A stretch of 32,589 nucleotides of DNA from NCBI GenBank assembly GCA_031397815.1, contig JANNMJ010000243.1, positions 1 through 32,589 on the forward strand, read 5' to 3'. This DNA is from JANNMJ01 sp031397815 (GTDB lineage: Bacteria > Bacteroidota > Bacteroidia > Cytophagales > Hymenobacteraceae). This document shows, one piece after another, positions 32,483-32,589 of this stretch (position 1 is the stretch's first letter; every line of letters starts with the position of its first letter). Under the pieces are notes generated by a model that saw only the letters and a program-made list of their open reading frames with translations, was not told the origin of the DNA and ran no database searches. The position numbers were made by a program, and so were the translations under genes.

Positions 32483-32589
32483 TTGAAACGGACAGCGCGA
32501 AGTCTTAACTTTCGTTGTCCATGACCGAGAAACTGCCTATTGGCGGCTTGCCCGCCACCCGCAAGAAATATACGCCCGCCTTCAAAGCC
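32470..32589 (+). mobile_element. Left end of an IS3-family insertion sequence (runs off the window)
   Basis: The left end is inferred at about 32470, where TGGGGTGGTC begins; IS3-family termini start with TG. The boundary is not proven because the other end is outside the window. A weak inverted repeat, GGACAGCG/CGTTGTCC, lies between the end and the orfA start (32521). Confidence 0.7.
32521..32589 (+). CDS. IS3-family transposase OrfA, N-terminus only
   Basis: Twenty-three codons from an ATG encode a start of the form MTEKLPIGGL followed by RKKYTPAFKA. The latter is the characteristic first segment of IS3-family OrfA helix-turn-helix proteins (RK[KR]Y[TS]P-x-FKA). The gene continues beyond the right edge; OrfB would follow, normally by programmed frameshift. 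It sits 38 bp after the broken DUF262 frame. Confidence 0.82.
   Translation, partial: MTEKLPIGGLPATRKKYTPAFKA

Overview
The window looks like chromosomal DNA of a high-GC Bacteroidota, most likely order Cytophagales (a Hymenobacter-like organism is plausible). The grounds are four large secreted proteins with type IX secretion (T9SS) C-terminal sorting domains, an Omp28-like protein with the same kind of tail, a YtxJ-type bacilliredoxin, weak ribosome binding sites, and -7 elements of the Bacteroidota TAnnTTTG type. All assignments are made by eye from motifs; no database search was run.

Left part (1-4.7 kb): a 22-bp tandem array enters from the left edge. It is followed by a probable GH100-type sucrose invertase and a PfkB fructokinase, a two-gene sucrose module that ends in a terminator and a patch of REP-like repeats. 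On the minus strand follow an ECF sigma factor, its zinc-type anti-sigma factor and an Omp28-like secreted CxxC protein. A DUF1223 CxxC protein is divergent from them.

Middle (5.5-10.5 kb): a b-type cytochrome with a Tat-exported sulfite-oxidase-fold molybdoenzyme, an exported MsrA methionine sulfoxide reductase, a small membrane protein and a DUF4136 lipoprotein. Several of these could serve envelope redox and sulfur repair.

10.7-18.2 kb: three consecutive T9SS cargo proteins. The first is a 1325-aa propeller/beta-helix protein whose signal peptide is separated from its body by a run of ten C; nine C would join them. The next two are paralogues with almost identical 3' ends.

18.2-29.5 kb: mainly housekeeping genes: lipA, an outer-membrane protein, an OsmC protein, ytxJ, two small basic exported proteins, iscX, an ISC-type ferredoxin, a DUF2520 protein, a fourth T9SS protein, an FtsB/DivIC-like protein and a methyltransferase with a duplicated N-terminal region.

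Right end (29.6-32.6 kb): tRNA-Gly(CCC) marks the edge of an accessory segment. Beyond it lie short direct repeats and two coupled DUF262 (GmrSD-like) genes, candidates for a modification-dependent anti-phage system. The first lacks a conventional start codon at its apparent N-terminus. The second is cut off by an IS3-family element whose orfA runs off the right edge, so the system appears inactivated in this strain.
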